64,000 nucleotides of DNA from Inia geoffrensis (Eukaryota; Chordata; Mammalia; Artiodactyla; Iniidae), in NCBI GenBank assembly GCA_036417435.1, contig CM070911.1:4216001-4280000 (forward strand), read 5' to 3'. The position numbers were made by a program, and so were the translations under genes. The notes under the pieces were generated by a model, which worked only from the letters and a program-made list of their open reading frames with translations, made no database searches and was not told the origin of the DNA. Below, piece after piece: positions 46,350 through 58,055 of the stretch (position 1 is the first letter of the stretch; the number at the start of each line of letters is the position of its first letter).

Positions 46350-47154
46350 AAAAAAAAAAAAAAAAAGAAAAATTGTAGTAACTCCATATTCCACTGTGCA
46401 CTAAGCCTTTGCCCCCGGATGTAAACACTCCCACCCACAAGATGACCCAGAGCAACATGCGGCTCCGGTTTGCTCAGAAGAATAGAAGAGGGAGTGGAAG
46501 CTGGCCATGGGCAGCAGGGTCATTCCTCGCTCACAGCAAGGGCTTGGCAGCCACACAGGTACTATAATCAGCACAGGTGCAAGAAGATGAGACCCACAAA
46601 GGGAAGATGCAGGAGCTACCCTGGACTAAAAGCTCCTGGAGTAAAACCAGAGGCCCTAAAAGTAGTCAGTACCTTTTTTAATTCACAATTTCCCAGGCAT
46701 AAAAACAGACCAATCATAAGAGCCTCCATAGCCGAAAAAGCCCAAAGCCTAGTGTCCATCAGGTATTTACAGCTTATTGGTTGTTCCTTCCAGTCCAGAC
46801 ACAAGGTCCAGTCAGCAGCCCTGTTATCCTAAGGAGGGTTGCTTAGTAACAAAAGTAACAATCTTACTATGGCCAGGTTACCAGGGAAACTGAGCCAGAC
46901 AGCGTAAACAAAGGTCAGCCTGGAACCAGGGATCAGGAGCAGATCCTTCTGGGCTGAAGAGGAGGTGAAGCCTCTGCTTTCTTGTCCTGGGATCACCTGG
47001 CCAGCTTGTGACAGACAGGAACTGGCTCTGGAACTCTGAACTTCTTATCCTGAACTTATGTTGCTGCACGATATTCATATGATATATTATGTGAAAAGGT
47101 ACAATGCAAACATCACCTACGTCAGAGCACAGCCCCATGACTGTGATTATATTT
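46350..47154. other. Unassigned sequence
   Basis: A 120-codon plus frame (46470-46832) has no domain. 46680-46780 has two CCAAT-like boxes in opposite directions (accaatcata, cttattggtt), which could hint at an old LTR, but no other LTR mark is clear. Confidence 0.35.
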
Positions 47155-47165
47155 TCAAGCTTATT

Positions 47166-47382
47166 TTTTTTTTTTTTTTTTTTTTTTTTGCGGTATGCGG
47201 GCCTCTTACTGTTGTGGCCTCTCCCGTTGCGGAGCACAGGCTCCGGACGCGCAGGCTCAGCGGCCATGGCTCACGGGCCCAGCCGCTCCGCGGCATGTGG
47301 GATCTTCCCAGACCGGGGCACGAACCCGTATCCCCTGCATCGGCAGGCGGACTCTCAACCACTGCGCCACCAGGGAAGCCCC
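47166..47382 (-). mobile_element. CHR-type SINE
   Basis: Minus-strand SINE with a T-rich tail of about 24 bases, 'gagcacaggctccggacgcg' and a 'ccaccagggaagcccc' end. The 11-base duplication tcaagcttatt is exact at 47155-47165 and 47383-47393. The clean tail and flanks suggest a recent insertion. Confidence 0.97.
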
Positions 47383-47393
47383 TCAAGCTTATT

Positions 47394-47816
47394 AATGAGC
47401 TTGTATTAGGAGGCAGATGCCAAGGCTTTGTTCACGTGGAGCTAGGCTACATTTTTCATGTCCTTCGGATTTATCAGAGTCGTCACTTGGTCTTATAAAG
47501 TTCAGTTTGAATTTATTAAACTTATTGCTCATATTAAGACATTCTGAGTGTTAACAGGTATTCACTAGCCTATACTGTGCTTAATACAGAGATTCCAAAG
47601 TGACTTTCAATCCATTAATAAATGAAGATTTATTTAGCTATTACTATGAGCAAAACATGATCCCAGGCAGTTTGTAAAGAAAGGCAGATATTAGACTAAG
47701 AATCTTGTTTGTACAGAACTTTCAATTTTCAGTTTAGTTGAGAAATTAAAACATATGAGGGAATTAACCAAATGAGAGAGAATATATGCTAAGTACCATC
47801 TACAAATACTCTACTA
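47394..47816 (-). mobile_element. Possible L2 LINE relic (47540-47800) within unassigned DNA
   Basis: 'atttagctattactatgagc', 'aaaacatgatcccaggcagt' and 'caattttcagtttagttgag' loosely follow the reverse-complement L2 3' order. The first 150 bases are unassigned. Confidence 0.35.
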
Positions 47817-48291
47817 CAGGCATATGTTGTTTTATTGTGTTCTGCTCTATTGTGTCTTCTACAAATTGAAAGCCTGAGGCAACCTTGTGTCCTGTGTTGA
47901 GCAAGTCTATCAGCATCATTTTTCCAACAGCATTTGTTCGCTTCGTGTCTTTGTGTCACATTTTGGTAATTCTCATCATACTTCAAACTTTATTATTATT
48001 ATTATATGTGTTATGTGATCTGTGATCAGTGATCTTTGATGTTACTATTGCAAAACAATTACGACTCAAGATTCAGATGATAGCATTTTTTAGCAATGCA
48101 GTATTTTTAATTAAGGTTTATACACCGTTTAGACATAATGCTGTTGCGCACTCAATAGACTACAGTGTAGTGTAAACATAACTCTTATATATACTTGGAA
48201 ACCAAAAAATCTGCATGACTCACTTTTTTGTGATAATTGTTTTATTGTGGTGGTCTGGAACCAAACCCACAGTATCTCCTGGGTGTGTCTA
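47817..48291. mobile_element. Tigger1-derived non-autonomous DNA transposon (MITE-like)
   Basis: The left end 'caggcatatgttgttttatt' is followed by 'ttgagcaagtctatcagcat', 'catttttccaacagcatttg' and 'gtgatcagtgatctttgatg', matching the Tigger1 end that carries this order. At about 48048 ('ttactattgcaaaacaatta') it jumps to the other end: 'gatgatagcattttttagca', then 'taatgctgttgcgcactcaa' and a 'gtggtctggaaccaaaccca' terminus. The transposase region is absent. TA dinucleotides flank both sides (47815-47816, 48292-48293), as expected for a Tc1/mariner element. Confidence 0.85.
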
Positions 48292-48293
48292 TA

Positions 48294-48529
48294 TAGGATA
48301 GTATACCTACAACAGAGATACAGCTATAGGATAGTACCAACAATAAATGCTATAAAATCCATTAGAGATAGAGATTATTTTGATCAACATGAATCCATAA
48401 AAGTTTAAGGTGTGTTGTGAGAATTGAGGCAATACTTAAATAATGAATTGATTCCATCCTGGAATGATGCATAGGATTTATGTAGATTTTCTATAAACTT
48501 AATGGAAATGGTGCTGTATTTCCAGACTC
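48294..48529. other. Unassigned sequence
   Basis: May continue the L2-like stretch that the Tigger element interrupts. Not certain. Confidence 0.35.
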
Positions 48530-48543
48530 AAAACATAAATGGA

Positions 48544-48768
48544 GGGCTTCCCTGGTGGCGCAGTGGTTGAGAGTCCGCCTGCCGATTCAGGGGACAAGGG
48601 TTCGTGCCCTGGTCCGGGAGGATCCCACATGCCGCAGAGCAGCTGGGCCCATGAGCCATGGCCGCTGAGTCTGCACGTCCGGAGCCTGTGCTCCGCAACG
48701 GGAGAGGCCGCAACAGTGAGAGGCCCGAATACTGCAAAAACAAGACAAAACAAAACAACAACAACAAA
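48544..48768 (+). mobile_element. CHR-type SINE
   Basis: Plus-strand SINE from 'gggcttccctggtggcgcag' to a CAA-rich tail. The 13-base duplication aaacataaatgga is exact at 48531-48543 and 48769-48781. Confidence 0.97.
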
Positions 48769-48915
48769 AAACATAAATGGAAGTGAAATTTCAGGCTTGG
48801 AATCCAGGGTGTTTTCTTTCTTATTATTAAATAATGGGAAATTAATCACCTGTCTCAAGGAAAAGTGGAAATAGTGGGGGACAGTAGCCCTTCTTTGTAT
48901 AAATACACAATGAGG

Positions 48916-49262
48916 GAGACTTCCCTGGTGGTCCAGTGGTAAGGAATCCACCTTACAATGCAGGGGATGCAGGTTTGATCCCTGGTCGGGGAACTAAGTT
49001 CCCACACGCCACAGGGCAAATAAGCCCGTGCACCACAACTATTGAGATTGTGAGCCTCAACTAGAGCCCGTGTGCAGCAGCCTACAGAGCCCAGGTACTC
49101 TGGAGCCTGCGAGCCACAACTAGAGAAGAGAAAACCTACATGTCACAACTAGAGAGAAGCCCGTGAGCTGCAACAAATGATCCTGCATGCCACAACTAAA
49201 ACCCGACGCAGCCAAACAGAAATTGAATAAATACATAAATAATAAGTAAATCTTAAAAAAAG
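48916..49262 (+). mobile_element. CHR-1-like SINE, long form
   Basis: Plus-strand SINE of about 345 bases: 'acttccctggtggtccagtg', a tRNA B-box-like 'ggtttgatccctggtc', several 'cacaact' repeats in the body, and an AATAA-rich tail. A 7-base site aatgagg flanks it at 48909-48915 and 49263-49269. It differs from the other SINEs here and belongs to an older subfamily. Confidence 0.92.
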
Positions 49263-49269
49263 AATGAGG

Positions 49270-50189
49270 AAGTTCTTTGAAAAAGGAATTTTTATAAATA
49301 AACACACCATGAGAATGTGAAACCATATGCCTTTGCATCTATTCTGATGTCTCAGGATTCCCTACATCTTACAAAATATCTACTATTCTACTTTCTAAAC
49401 TATGCAGCATTATACAGATTGAGGCTCTTTATCCCCATTACCTATCACAGTGCTTAACATGTATGAGGTACTTAATGTCCAGTGAACAGACCAGGAAAAG
49501 CAAGATAGAGGTTCACTTCATGGCACCTCCCTCAGCACCTTCCCAAGGGTCAGGTTCTACATCATGGTTAGGGTTTCTCAAAATACCAAGGATAAGTTGG
49601 CTGAACATACTTTCTGGTTTTCCAGGGAGAGTTCCAGTTACACCTGTCTCCTTGCAAAACCAATAATAATCTCCCTTTTCACTCAAAGCTGTCAGAGTTT
49701 AGACAATAAAGTATATGGACATCCTAATTATAAGGCTAATCCTAAGATGAAAAGTGTCATACATTGTCACTTATTCTAACATCATGATACAGAGATAACC
49801 ATTTTAAACATGTAAATCCTTTCTCTATTAAAAAAAAGTTTAAAAATCTAAAGTTAGACTTTAGGTATAAGCCTTATATTCTCATTTTCTCTGAATGCAA
49901 AATACCCTCTTGTTTATGAAAGGAGCAGGTGCTCCAGTGGTGTGCTGACGATGACCTGCACAAGCTCACGTGATGCAAATAGGGACATATCATCCCAAAG
50001 ATGCATTCACTGATGTCACATTGGACACTTAAAATAAACCACAATGGGAGAATTTACACCATGGAAATTGGCAAACACTACAGATCAGAGATCAGAGTTT
50101 GTTTTCTTTTTTCTTTTTCTTTCTTTCTATTTTTTTTTTTGAGAGTCAGCTGTTAAATATCAGCATGATACTGGGTGCTTATATAAGAC
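49270..50189. other. Unassigned sequence
   Basis: T-rich/CTTT run at 50100-50141. Short frames at 49463-49779 without a domain. Confidence 0.4.
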
Positions 50190-50345
50190 AATTTAAAAAA
50201 TTGATCGTTGATAAGTACAAAAAAGAAAAAAAGAAAAAAATACCCATAATCTTACCATTTGGGGATCCCCACCTTGTCAATGTTTCAATGTTTTCCCTCT
50301 TATTTTTGTATGTTAACACACATACTCACACATCAAAACACACAG
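50190..50345. repeat. Possible old AT-rich dispersed repeat
   Basis: 'cccataatcttaccatttgg' and 'tatttttgtatgttaacaca' resemble the pair of flanks around the L1 at 8780-8891 and 10986-11090. Family not assigned. Confidence 0.3.
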
Positions 50346-52339
50346 TCATTGTAAAGTAATGGATGCATTTTGAACAGATATCACAAAATATACCCATGTG
50401 AATGGGTATCATCCTTTGAAATAATCATCTGATGAGTCTGAATGTCTCTTCCAAGAATGATTCCATGGCTCTAAATACTTTTGGATCTCCTGTGTTATGA
50501 CTGTCACAGAACCAGTTTAAGAGACCCACAAAGAAATCACATCTGATTTTCTTAAAGCTAAATTAGAATTCCCAGATTTATCACTTAATTTATACAGGAA
50601 ACTTGACTCTAAATGAAATGTTTTTTGTTTTTTGTTTTTTCCCCAAATATAGCTGTAAAATGAAGACTGAAGCTATTCAGAACAATGTTTTCCAAACCCT
50701 GAAAACAACTTCGAAACACAGAAGTCATGTCATTTTGCAGGTGGTGGTGCTGGGATAGCAGGCAGAGTAGGGCAGGGTGCTTGAACTGTGTAAGGGCCTT
50801 GCAAGTTGTCTATTTTGAAACAAAAATTCATTTGGGGGTAAAATTTCTATTATGAATCTTAAACATCTATCACATTATTTTATAGATTCATCTTCTGTAT
50901 GAGTGTATTTATGTATAAATAGTTGCACATTTTAATAGATAATTTCAGCCCTGATTTATACATTTAATGCAACTCAAGTTATGTTTTACACATTTTAAGT
51001 TTGATAAAAATTCAAATGTATTTTCCTAAGCCCTTTTCTCCATGACTTTTAATCCCACGTGCATTTTAGAGGAAATGAATTCCGTGTGTTTCTTATTCCA
51101 TACACTTAACTCATCAAACAATGTTTTGTAAGGACCCTTTGATATCCAAGAAGCTCTTTGAGTCTTTTTATGAGACTTTTTAAGCCCTTCTCCTCAGAAA
51201 CAGGAAGTCATGTTTGGCCAGGACCAAAAGAACTTGCATACCAAATGGTTTAAGTTCAGTTTGAAAATGCCACACCACTGAACTTGGATAGGCTCTCAAC
51301 CTGGCAACACATGTTCTCCAGTCCTAGAGGAAATGGCCATGTAGGGCTTGATAAACTCAGAGACCATGAATTAAAGAGTATATACATAACATGTTGGAGT
51401 TGCTTAGAAATTTTAAGAGATGGCAGGATCATTTTCAAATGAAAAAAAAATCTTTCTAAATTCTTGAGGTTTGACTTGCAGAAATTTTATTTACTTATTT
51501 ATGTGTGTTTTATGAAAAGTGACACTGCTGAGTGTGGAGATGCATCCTGTCTATGGCATCTCACTTCCATATGATTACATTCAAGGAAGAGTGCATAATT
51601 TGTTATTTCTGATTCTTTTTCTTCCCACACACTGCTTTCAACTTTCTGTTATTCTGCCCCAATCAGAAACCAACACCCAGTGGGGGTAAATTCTTCAGGG
51701 AAATGTTATTTTTTAATCCATGAATTCCTACAGCTCATTTGAACAGAGCTATCCATGTCCAAATTTTAAAATGCCTTATTAGTTTGTGATTCTGTAAGTA
51801 TGCTATAAGATGTTGGGAAAATCTTAGAGGTATGTATACATTTGCACATAAATTAAGGAAAGATAACTTCATTGAAGCCTAAACCATGCTGAAAAATAAG
51901 TTAGGTTTTCTTCATGTTCAGTGTCAAAATAACGTATCTGCCGACATTCTCAGAGGGTGAGAGATACATAAATAAACATATGTCCAGCTCAATACTAAAT
52001 AATAAAACAGGTTTAAAAAAGTACAATTTGTGTAACTTTATCATCAAAACTGTATAGCAAAGCAAGAGGAAAAGGACCATATTATATAATAGACAAAAAA
52101 AAAACAAAAACCTTCATTTGCGGTTAGAAAAAAAAAATCTGCAAATTTTCTCTATCACACCTATATTGAAAAATATAAATACAAAAGACAAAAGAGGTTT
52201 TAATACAGAACCACCACTGTCATTACTGCTGTGTCCATAGGAAAGCATCAGCGAGTCTGTTTTCCCCAGTGTTCCCTCTCTGCTGTCGGTAAAATGACCA
52301 TCAGGTCATGAATCCTTTAAGCTTACCTTTGGATATTTT
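50346..52339. other. Unassigned AT-rich sequence
   Basis: No gene, repeat family or structure recognised over about 2 kb. Confidence 0.4.
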
Positions 52340-52510
52340 CCAAATGCTTTCAAACCTATTATCTCATTTGACCCTTATAAAAACCTCTAGGTGTGGATAA
52401 AACAGGTATTAATATTGACATTTGACAAGAAGAAAGCCAGTCACGGGGAAGTTAAGCAACTTCCCTAAAGGTCATAAAGCTAATTAATGGCTAAAGGAAA
52501 AAGCTCTATG
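52340..52510 (-). mobile_element. MIR SINE
   Basis: 'ctattatctcatttgaccct', 'tattaatattgacatttgac', 'ggggaagttaagcaacttcc' and 'aaaggtcataaagctaatta' follow the reverse-complement MIR order. Confidence 0.8.
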
Positions 52511-53839
52511 GATTATCGGTACTATGTGAGGACCTTTCCATGATTCCTTCAGAATGACCCTGCAGGATAGTTGCTATCGATCTGAGAGCAAGAGGCTGGA
52601 GTTCTGAGAGTTCCTAGAGCGTGATGGAGTCTGCATGACCAGTGAGCGGGTGGCGCCCTGATTCCAAAGCCCATCACCATGTTTCCTGCTTACATCTGAA
52701 ACTGGAACTCTGTACATGTTTCTAACTGAGATACCTGTTCTGCCTTACTGGCGTCCACCCTTGGGCACCCTTCACGTTCCCAACCAGGTCATGAAAGCCT
52801 CCATTTGAGCTACTCAAATGCATGTTTAAAGTAAACCCAAACTAATGGCATGAATTCATTAAGTTAACTCTAAATGATACCAAAAAGTGTTTTTATAGTT
52901 TGTGAATGGATACAAAACTATTTAAAAATAGATTATTAGTTGAACAGTTTAGAGGAGAACTAAAGTTATATAAAATCATAAGGAACAAAAGAGGCTCATC
53001 AGCTTTAGTGGAGGACATGTAAGGCTGCAGACAGGCCTGAGCTGCAGCCATGCTATCCTGCTGGGAGGCCCTGGATGCCCTTTCTGGCCACAGGATACAT
53101 GACAAGTCACCCACCTCAGTAACTCAACTGGAAGACAGGAACTTAAAAAATAGCAATAACACATGATGGGGCTGTTGAGGACGTTAAGTAAGTTAACTGA
53201 GTATCTGATACAAAGAATGCAGGTTGAAATGGTTGCAAAGAGGTTTTTTTTTTGTATATATATTTTTTTCCTGTAGAACTTGAAATGAATATCTTAGCAT
53301 TTACCCTCAAGATAACACTTGAAGAGAACATGAGTGGATCATGCATTGTAAGGGATTTATGCAAATAATAGTCATTTGACTATGATGTCATCAACCTTCA
53401 TCACAAAGTAACCAAGAAATACATCTTTGGGAAAGTCCAAATAGGGTCCAAAAGGTATCTTTTCACTGACTCTAGGGGACCTACTCTGTCATGAAATGGA
53501 AGAGAAAACAGCAAAACATCTACAAAGGTGAGAAAGGATGTCATGTGGACCTGCCATTTTGGGTCCAGAGAAAATAAGTAACAAGTTTAGCACGCACAGA
53601 AAAACAGGATTCCTTATCAAAGTAGAACCCAGAGGTACACGTTCTAAAAACAAAAAAGAAAAAAAATGAAAACGTTTGGAGAGGCCAGTATGCATTGGTG
53701 GCAAGTCTTAAATATGGATTATTCTTTTTAAGGGAAGAAAAAAAAGTTGTTTTTAATTGAGGCATTAAGAGTTGCCCAGTGGAAATCTCATGGAATTAAA
53801 GAAAAGGGAAGAGTGATCACTTTTTGAAATGAATGTTTC
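52511..53839. other. Unassigned sequence
   Basis: Short minus-strand frames only (52893-53364, 53489-53765), none with a domain. Confidence 0.4.
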
Positions 53840-54215
53840 ATTCTTTCACACTGCAATCATTCATGCCATCAGCATCCCTTAAGTCCCTATTAGAAGCAGG
53901 TCCTATACCCAGGGAAGGGAGGGAAAAATGTTTAACCAATGTTAATAAGGAATGGGAACCCCATTCAAGGAGCTCACAGTGAAACAGGAGAGACAGACGA
54001 GCCAGTAGCTAACTCAAATGCAATGTAATAAGGAGCGTAAGAAAGGTAAATTCAAAGTGCTCTGAGAGTGGAAGGAAGTGACATTTGAGCTGAATCTTAA
54101 ATAGTGAGCAAGAGTTCTCCTAGTTGAGAAAGAAGGAAAGAGCATTTCAGAAGCAACCACATGTGCAAAGATATAGAAATGGGGAAAGACACAGTGTGGC
54201 TTATTTACAAAATAA
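53840..54215 (-). mobile_element. L2 LINE 3' end
   Basis: 'caaggagctcacagtgaaac', 'gaagtgacatttgagctgaa', 'agagcatttcagaagcaacc' and 'gtgcaaagatatagaaatgg' give the reverse-complement L2 3' order over more than 350 bases. Confidence 0.75.
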
Positions 54216-54782
54216 AAATATTTCGGTATTGTTAGAAACAGGGCATTTGATGAGGAACGTGTTAAAGAAAAAAATTACCCTGACATTTGCTGAGATGGTA
54301 AAAAAGAATTTATTCAAGATTATTGTATTCAAGCTCAGTTCCTAATATAGCAAAGACAGATGAGGATCCACAGCCAAGAAGTGGAGGGAGGGGTCAGTAG
54401 ATGGAAAATTATGGGAGAGGGAGTCTTGTTACACTGGCCAAGGACTTAGATGCCGAAGGTAGGGGATGAAGAACCTGATCAGATATCAAGGGGGACAGGA
54501 TGAGACAGTACGATTCTTTGCTCAGGCTGGGCTATGCAGACCAAAGACACGATGAGGGCCCAGGCCCAGGCTGAGCTGAGAAGGTTGACAACAGCCAGAC
54601 TGATGTTTGGTCAAAGAGAGAGTCTTTGTCAAATAACAAGATTTGAGCTCTGATGAAGACCTAAGCTCTGGGACAGGCTGCATGTATGATGGGTTGAATT
54701 TTATCATCCAGGAAAAGAGAAGCCATTGCAACATTTTGGGTTCCAGAAACACATTTTTAGAAATTCTTTTCATTTTAAATTA
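54216..54782. other. Unassigned sequence
   Basis: 54355-54740 may be the L2 continued or another old repeat. An 83-codon minus frame (54522-54773) has no domain. Confidence 0.35.
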
Positions 54783-55024
54783 TTTAAATTAGGAGTTTGG
54801 GATTGACAGTTACACACTATTATATATAAAATAGATAAACAACAAGGACCTACTATATAGCACAAGGAACTATATTCAATATCTTGTAATAAACTATAAT
54901 GCAAAATAATCTGAAAAAATATATATGTGTGCATATACATATAAATAACTATATATATAGTCACTTTGCTATACACCTGAAATTAACACAATATGGTAAA
55001 TCAACCATACTTCAAAGAAAAATT
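54783..55024 (+). mobile_element. L1 LINE, 3' end fragment
   Basis: 'aattaggagtttgggattga', 'aacaacaaggacctactata', 'atcttgtaataaactataat' and 'ctttgctatacacctgaaat' give the L1 3' UTR in order. The AT stretch in the middle is only slightly expanded. Confidence 0.9.
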
Positions 55025-55724
55025 ATTTTCTTCGTCATGATATTTAGAAAAGAAAAAACGTACTAACCAAAGATTTGTGTCAGTCACACACCTATTTGAA
55101 ACCACTAATTTCATAAGGAGTAATCAAGCTCTTTTTATATATGAGCTGCAAGCACCAGAAAACTAAGTGGAGGACCTTTTCTTCAAAGAAGTCAAAGTCC
55201 AGGCCACACCATTCTGAAATCCCAGTGAAGATGAGCCTACCTGGGGACCGCGTGGGAAGGGCTTGTTGGAAGTACAGGATCATTTTGAATGGTTTTTGAA
55301 AGTCAGCCAGGAAGTCCCCACTTGCAGAACCTGAGCTGGTCTGTGGGCTGTGGACCACTAACGACCTGCATCCTGCCCCTCCAGCCACTTCTCTCTTAGA
55401 AGACAGAGGGAAAGTCTCCCCTGGTACCTAAGTCCCTTCCCTTCCCCTCCCCTCCGGGTCACCTTGCCACAGTGCTGATTTTGACACCCCAGGCTTCCAG
55501 GTAGCAGGGAATAAATTCCCCTCAATCTGGTAGGAAACCTGTATTAAAGAATGCAGGTCACTGGACCAACAAAACAGTGTAGCCAACAAAGACACACCTA
55601 AATGCATGAAGATGGACTTCTGATGGTCATACTGAACCTTACCCAATTGTCAGAAAACCAGAATAGATTGGGCAGCATTAAATAAAAAACAAAAAAGAAA
55701 AACATCATAGACTTTGGTATTTGG
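55025..55724. other. Unassigned sequence
   Basis: A 98-codon (55092-55388) and a 72-codon (55428-55646) minus frame have no domain. Confidence 0.4.
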
Positions 55725-55930
55725 ACACCTCTTTGGACACCTCTTACGTCAACATCGAGCTCTGCACCAGTCCTAGCTGTATGACTCGAAGGTCCTCAGC
55801 AGGTCCAAAATCCAGTTTCTTTATCCGTGACATGAAAATGATAACACCTAATTTGTGGTTTGCTGTGACTGAATTAGATGATCCTTCAAAAATTCTTAAT
55901 ACCTTTCTAATGATAGACATTCAACCAATG
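55725..55930 (+). mobile_element. MIR SINE relic
   Basis: 'cagtcctagctgtatgactc', 'tccagtttctttatccgtga' and 'catgaaaatgataacaccta' follow the MIR order. Confidence 0.65.
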
Positions 55931-56318
55931 TACATCTCTCAGATGTGAAGCTGGGTCACATTTGCATCTACTCAGTCCCTTTGTCTCTTTTCTTCCAAGT
56001 GATTGCACTAGAAGACTGGAAGCAATCTCCCTACTTTTAACACAGGAGCCCAGTTCTCTTGTGTTCAGAGCCCATAGGACCTTCTCTGAATTCTGGGGCA
56101 GAACGTACACTCCGTTGAAAAACAATTCTTACCTCCCACCTCTCACACTACATGGATCCACCCTAGACAATAAAAAAATAAAAGTCTCAGGAGAACTGAA
56201 AATGAATTTTTAGAAAGAATACATGAATAAATAAGAGTTTAAAGAGGGAGTCTGCTCAATTCATAATTGAAGTGTGCAAACTATAACAAGCAAACACAGC
56301 ATTAACTGCATGGATATT
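55931..56318. other. Unassigned sequence
   Basis: An 83-codon plus and a 72-codon minus frame overlap here. Neither has a domain. Confidence 0.4.
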
Positions 56319-56332
56319 AAAACTATGGACCA

Positions 56333-56534
56333 GGGCTTCCCTGGTGGTGCAGTGGTTGAAAGTCCGCCTGCCGATGCAGGGTACAAGGGTTCGTGCCCTG
56401 GTCTGGAAGACCCCGCATGCCACGGAGCAGCTGCGCCCGTGAGCCATGGCCTCTGAGCCTGCGCGTCCGGAGCCTGTGCTCCGCAACAGGAGAGGCCACA
56501 ACAGTGAGAGGCCCGTGTACCGGAAAAACAAAAC
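56333..56534 (+). mobile_element. CHR-type SINE
   Basis: Plus-strand SINE from 'gggcttccctggtggtgcag' to 'gaggcccgtgtaccgg' and a CAAAA tail. The 14-base duplication aaaactatggacca is exact at 56319-56332 and 56535-56548. Confidence 0.97.
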
Positions 56535-56548
56535 AAAACTATGGACCA

Positions 56549-57924
56549 TTCTTTCCATCCATTGTATTTGTGAGGTCTCCTTGAAATGGTCTATAAAACC
56601 TGGGAACCTGGGCAGCTTTCCCTAGGGGATCTAGGGGACCCATAAAGCATTGCATCTGATACTGGTGAAAAAAGGTCATATGGAACCTTAGAAATTACAG
56701 CTTTATTTGGCCAGTGCTTATTGCCTGTGTAATGTACAGAAACAGTAAAACAGAAAAGCACAAGTTTCCATCTGTGCCACATTAGAACGCCATGCATGAG
56801 AAGAGACGTTTTTCATTGAAAATGGTGGCAACCCCATAGACCTTCTTCCTTTGATATCCTATGCTACCATACATGATACAGCATAAACAGACTGACAATA
56901 AATATGAACCTTTACAGTCCTGAAAGCTGAAACATTCCAACACTCACACCTCCACCAAATATACCTTCCAAAACATGAGTTAAATCAGGTAACCATTATT
57001 CTCTCTCTCTCTCTCTCTCTCTCTCTATTGCTCTCTCTCTTTCTCTGATTTTCAAGCTGATTCATTGTGCTTTCTTTTCCTCTTTAGGGACAAAAGAAAA
57101 AAACAAAAAAAACAAAAACAAACATCCCTCCAAAGAAACCTCTGGTGTGCGCAGTTCTCTGTGATACTTAAGGTCGATGGCAAAGCACACTTGGAAACAA
57201 GGCAGGAAAATAAAAACACAGTTACTGGTCATTGAAGAGTTAAGTCTTCATTTTGTATTCTGAAGCTCTGCTGAGTTTCTGAAGTCTCAGATTCCCTTTA
57301 AGCCTCAGCCTGAGTGATAGGAAAGGAACCCTATCCTGCCTTATCTACAGCCATTTGGAAGGTGAGAAAGCAGGATAAAACAGATGGCCATCCATTCTGA
57401 ACAGGGATTTTAACAGCTTTTTTTGTCCTGGTTGTTTTAGCAAGCCTGGTGGCTAGGCAGAGTTTCGAGAGCTTTGTTATTCCATCTGGGACTTTTCAAG
57501 AAGTCAAGTGAAAAGGAGAGTCAAGTTAAAACAAACAAACAAACAAGCCAAAGAAAAGAAAAACTCAATCCATTTTAAGTTTCCAGAAGTGAGAGAGCTA
57601 GGAGTGGGGACCACTGTCTCCCTCTCCTTCCACCTAAATGTTACAGAAGTGCTTCTTTCCTCTGCAAACACACACTTTGTATTTGAAAAACAAAAATCCT
57701 TTGCTGCATTTGAGACCTGAGATTTCCATTTTCGTTTGGTTGAGCTCATGATGGCTCCTAAAGGATGTTATTAGACTTGAGCTGAAAATTTCCTTGGAGA
57801 TTATCTCTTAAATTAAGTCATAAAGAGGTTAAATATACCCAAGACTATGCAGTTGGGAGTAGCAGAGCTACTATATTTTACAGCAAAAGGGAAAAAAAAA
57901 AGGGAAGAGGCTTTTGGAATCAGT
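56549..57924. other. Unassigned sequence with a CT microsatellite
   Basis: Apart from the (CT)n run at 57001-57046 and an A-rich stretch at 57098-57122, nothing is recognised. 57765-57880 may be a decayed MIR. Confidence 0.4.
57001..57046. repeat. (CT)n microsatellite
   Basis: Thirteen CT units, a short break (attg), then six more and a degenerate end. Confidence 0.95.
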
Positions 57925-58055
57925 TTAAATCATAGCGCTGGCACACACAATTTGTGTAATCTGGGGGAAATTATTTAAATTCTCTGAGCTTCAGTTTCCT
58001 TACCCATAATAGTGTAAGGTTGTCATGAGAATAAATGTGATCTCTGTATGTGGAT
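57925..58055 (+). mobile_element. MIR SINE
   Basis: 'tctctgagcttcagtttcct', 'tacccataatagtgtaaggt' and 'tgtcatgagaataaatgtga' are the MIR core in order. Confidence 0.85.

Noticed and set aside
47058..47498. 146-codon plus-strand frame and its overlapping partners
   Set aside because: These are SINE sequence read in several phases. The same peptides recur at 4720, 46076, 48499 and 56256, wherever this SINE lies.
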